A DNA stretch of 64,000 nt, taken from contig CM018048.1 of assembly GCA_008638375.1 (NCBI GenBank), positions 51,221,675 through 51,285,674 on the forward strand. Direction: 5' to 3'. Positions 61,901 through 64,000 of this stretch are shown piece after piece. The stretch's first letter is position 1, and every line of letters begins with the position of its first letter. Source of the DNA: Nyssa sinensis. Taxonomy: Eukaryota; Streptophyta; Magnoliopsida; Cornales; Nyssaceae. Both the position numbers and the translations under genes were made by a program. Below the pieces are notes generated by a model. That model saw nothing but the letters and a program-made list of their open reading frames with translations, was not told the origin of the DNA and ran no database searches.

Positions 61901-62802
61901 CATCTCGTAAAGCACAAGGAGGCTCTATAAAAAGCTTTTTCGAAGGAAGGTCATCCCTGGAAAAATCATCAATGCATAACAAAACAAGGCTCATGAATCT
62001 GGAACTGGAAGAACCTTTTACCTTTCAGCTTTAAGACAAAGCTACCTTTTCAGTTTGGCGTCCACATCAATCGTCTCATCAAGGAGCTCACAAAGAGCTT
62101 CTCCAATATCCAGAGGTAACTCCTGAGAAGAGTACATTAAACAGTCATACATTCAAAGCCTTTTCCAGGAGCGAGCTAACTCAAACATGTGCACCCACAA
62201 ATTTAAAATAACAAAATGAAAGGTAACTACAATATTTACCTGGCAATCTCTGCTAATTTTGACAGGTTTGTAGTCATTCAATGGATTCTTGAGATGAAGA
62301 GTCTTTTGGAAAGGTAAGTCATGTAACCGCAGCCATTTGACTTTAAAACTGCGGCCCCAAGGATTACTTCCACCACTTCCTTGACTCCAAACATTGTCTC
62401 GTCTCCACCCAACAGAAGACATCATTTGGGCATACCCTTGGAAGAAACCACTCATGTTGACACTAAATATTAGAATTACTTTACCAGAATTCTGCAAGAC
62501 AAGCACATGCCTCTCTATAAAGCATCTGGATTGAGAAAGTTGTTCAAGACATTAAACTAAGAGGAATCTTACATGAAAAGCTTCTTCCAAAATGGGTTCA
62601 TTCATGACTTGAGTAGCCCAAATTCCTTTCTCGATTGATAATCGGATATTTTCATGGTTCAAACTCTTGATGATAAAATATCTTGTACCATACAATTTAA
62701 CCTTTTTAATTGCATTTGAATTTCCCACCTGGTCACAAGAATGTATTCTTTCTTTTGCCCCAGAGGGATAGGCTTCCTCATTTGCTTTGTCACTTGGGCT
62801 CT
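55984..62802 (-). CDS. YTH-domain m6A-reader protein, DC type (3' part of the gene)
   Basis: Seven exons on the minus strand with GT/AG borders and consistent phase: 62802-62573, 62491-62240, 62122-62046, 61956-61581, 58405-58349, 56207-56149 and 56032-55984 (TAA stop at 55984-55986). The first three encode a YTH domain: TRYFIIKSLNHENI, GIWATQVMNEPILEEAFH, VILIFSVNMSGFFQGYA, GWRRDNVWSQ, GRSFKVKWLRL, HLKNPLNDYKPVKISRDCQE. The Trp residues in GIWATQ and NVWSQ are the expected m6A-cage positions by analogy with YTHDC1. The tail carries TEDDILEM-SYEEYLEVHSKRNK and a basic end (HSRCRSNKRTHHPSH). The sequence fits the plant DC-type reader (Arabidopsis At4g11970-like) better than CPSF30-L, since no zinc fingers are seen, but the 5' exon(s) lie beyond the visible exons or the window. 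Likely nuclear RNA binding. Large introns hold LINE, RTE and SINE copies. Confidence 0.88.
56379..56915 (-). mobile_element. L1-type LINE 3' fragment, in an intron
   Basis: On the minus strand it reads FPWRAIRNTKAPLNVAFFGS, ALGRILTINNLIRR, CKRDAELVNHLLHCS, the C-terminal zinc-binding (zf-RVT) part of a plant L1 reverse-transcriptase protein, broken by stops. A poly-T stretch at 56379-56387 is its 3' poly-A tail seen from the other strand, after TTTTAATAAAATTTTACTTA. It is 5'-truncated and inactive. Confidence 0.8.
57395..57745 (+). mobile_element. RTE-type LINE 3' fragment, in an intron
   Basis: The + strand at about 57588-57740 reads RRERPKLTLIEVVKKDMIM, then after a stop MVINREE, RNMIHVTDLKWDKTLLS, which matches the conserved C-terminal end of plant RTE/LINE reverse transcriptases (RGRPK..W.EVVK.D, W...IHV.DP). 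Stops make it non-coding. Confidence 0.65.
60161..60273 (-). mobile_element. tRNA-derived SINE with 11-bp target duplication
   Basis: GAGATTTCCAC flanks the element at 60150-60160 and 60274-60284. On the minus strand an A-box-like TAGCTTGAATGGTA is followed by the B-box-like GAGGGTTCAAGTCCC, and the 3' end carries CTTACCTATCAAAAAAAG. The size (about 113 bp), pol III boxes, tail and direct repeats are those of a plant SINE. It lies in the large intron between the exons at 58405 and 61581 in the same orientation as the gene. Confidence 0.85.
60930..61505. mobile_element. MITE-like element with AAGCACGGA...TCCGTGCTT ends and internal tandem duplication
   Basis: The left end reads AAGCACGGATACGGACACGG and the right end AAAGTGTCCGTGCTTTA, which are inverted partners. 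Inside, a block of about 137 bp (from about 61013) is repeated in tandem (from about 61150), including ATAACAAAGTCATTGAATAA and AATTTCTTCATTTAATCATC. Shorter relatives lie at 2270-2640, 54135-54425 and about 63380-63445. Superfamily not assigned. Confidence 0.7.
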
Positions 62803-64000
62803 CTGACAAAGAATTCCAGCTTATTCATTTGTAATCAGTATATAAGAAAATTTCAGAAATTACCACATTAAATTTTAAAATTGATGTGAAATCCAGGTTA
62901 AAACACTGGTCTTCCTTAAAATGTATATAAATTTTGTTTAAAAACTATCATTAAATGTACTAACTTAAACTACAGATTACTCAAATGAGCCCAAAAACCC
63001 TTATGTTCACGAGAACACAAAGTCTGCAGCACAAAAAGGACACAACATTATTGCAAACAATTTCACTTGAGTTGAGAACAAGGAACATATCTGTGTACCA
63101 TCCAAAAGATAATACCCTATAAATATCAACTAGGATAACTTCCTACTTGAACTTCTACAGTTATTAGAAATTATCAAAAACCATTTTCAAGAATATGATG
63201 TGACAATACAATGAGACAAGAATATGATGTGCCAATATAATGAGGCTATACGAGTATACATATCTAGCATACTAATATTACATTTTTTATATTCAAAGAA
63301 GAATTTGACTACTAATCTTTAGTTTCATGCATTCAAGATCTCAACCTTTGGTAAATTGTAAGATGGCTTAAATCCTAAGAAGCATGGACAAGGACATTGG
63401 ACACGGATTTGAAACAATATGGTCACATGGACACGTCATTTCTCAAAAAAGTATAGCAAAAGGATTCTAGAAGTATAAGCCACATAGTCTCTGCTGAATG
63501 CCATTTTGGAGGATAATAGTCTCTGACCAAAAAGCCTATATAATACATGTACACAAAATTATGACACAAGGATTAGTTTTTCCAATAACCATTAGACCTC
63601 TTGATTAGGTGCTGCAAGCCTAACCCTAGGTGCGCCAGCAAAAGGATTCTAGGAGTAAAAGCCACATAGTCTCTGCTGAACACCATTTTGGAGGATAATA
63701 GTCTCATCGCCAAAACACACCAACTGCCACCCAATATTGTCATCTTCTCTTTGATCGTATGCAAACATAATTATTTGTTTTAGCCACAATCAAAACCCCT
63801 ACTTCTTATTTTCCGACCTGAAAGCATGTTTCTATAACTCAACACTTTCCCTACCTAGTACGCCATTCCCCTAACACCCAATATTCTAATATAATTTCTG
63901 TCCAGAATTTCTAGCAACATTTTTTCTGAAATTCTAGTAACATATAACCTTAAAAACCAAACCAGGTTTCGTTCCTTCTCATTCACAAATTAAATACCTT
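62803..64000. other. Upstream intron or 5' region of the YTH gene
   Basis: I see no convincing exon, so the first exon(s) of the YTH gene probably lie beyond the window or are too short to see. A block of about 70 bp at 63458-63525 (AAAAGGATTCTAGAAGTA ... GGAGGATAATAGTCTC) is repeated at 63640-63707. A partial copy of the AAGCATGGACAAGGACA repeat family lies at about 63380-63445. Confidence 0.55.
63458..63707. repeat. Local direct repeat, two copies about 182 bp apart
   Basis: Both copies contain GCCACATAGTCTCTGCTGAA and CATTTTGGAGGATAATAGTC with a few differences. The sequence between them is unrelated. Confidence 0.8.

Overview
The window is nuclear DNA of a flowering plant, most likely a dicot tree or shrub. 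It is AT-rich, holds intronless subtilase genes, a plant YTH-domain gene with introns, and many plant transposable elements (CACTA, a long LTR, Stowaway and hAT MITEs, LINEs, a tRNA-derived SINE). I cannot name the species from sequence alone.

Layout. 1-20 kb holds a tandem array of intronless secreted subtilisin-like proteases (SBT1 / P69-like), all on the + strand: gene A (3178-5484), a 4.1-kb solo LTR, gene B (13049-15358) and a broken gene (17187-19384) whose 5' part is C-type and whose 3' end is A-type. 20.2-34.8 kb is one large nested insertion: a MITE-like sequence split by a CACTA transposon with a degraded tnp2 transposase and a tnp1-like gene, both on the minus strand. 34.9-38.07 kb is A-type downstream sequence carrying two MITEs, joined to B-type upstream sequence. 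It stops at a 100-N gap (38073-38172). From 38173 to 44685 the sequence repeats 31394-38072, then come gene B' (44839-47148, almost identical to B) and intact gene C' (48971-51262). 51.3-55.9 kb is mostly intergenic with a decayed gene fragment and simple repeats. 55984-62802 is the 3' part of a minus-strand YTH-domain (m6A reader, DC type) gene with LINE, RTE and SINE insertions in its introns.

History that can be read directly. The array is explained by an ancestral triplet A-B-C that underwent a tandem duplication with its breakpoint inside C and A, giving A-B-(C/A)-B'-C'. The C/A fusion has a 3-bp microhomology, is out of frame, and the gene also carries a 1-bp insertion. Later insertions can be ordered because the other paralogous copy keeps the empty site: LTR only after A; MITEs and CACTA only after the chimera. 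The two copies flanking the N gap overlap like contig ends, so part of the apparent duplication is probably an assembly artefact, or else an extra array unit is hidden in the gap.

Functionally, A, B, B' and C' each keep a signal peptide, an I9 propeptide and the Asp/His/Asn/Ser catalytic set, so they look like active secreted proteases of the kind that expands in plant defence and development. I found no bacterial-type system, CRISPR array or rRNA gene. The novelty lies in the structural history of the array.
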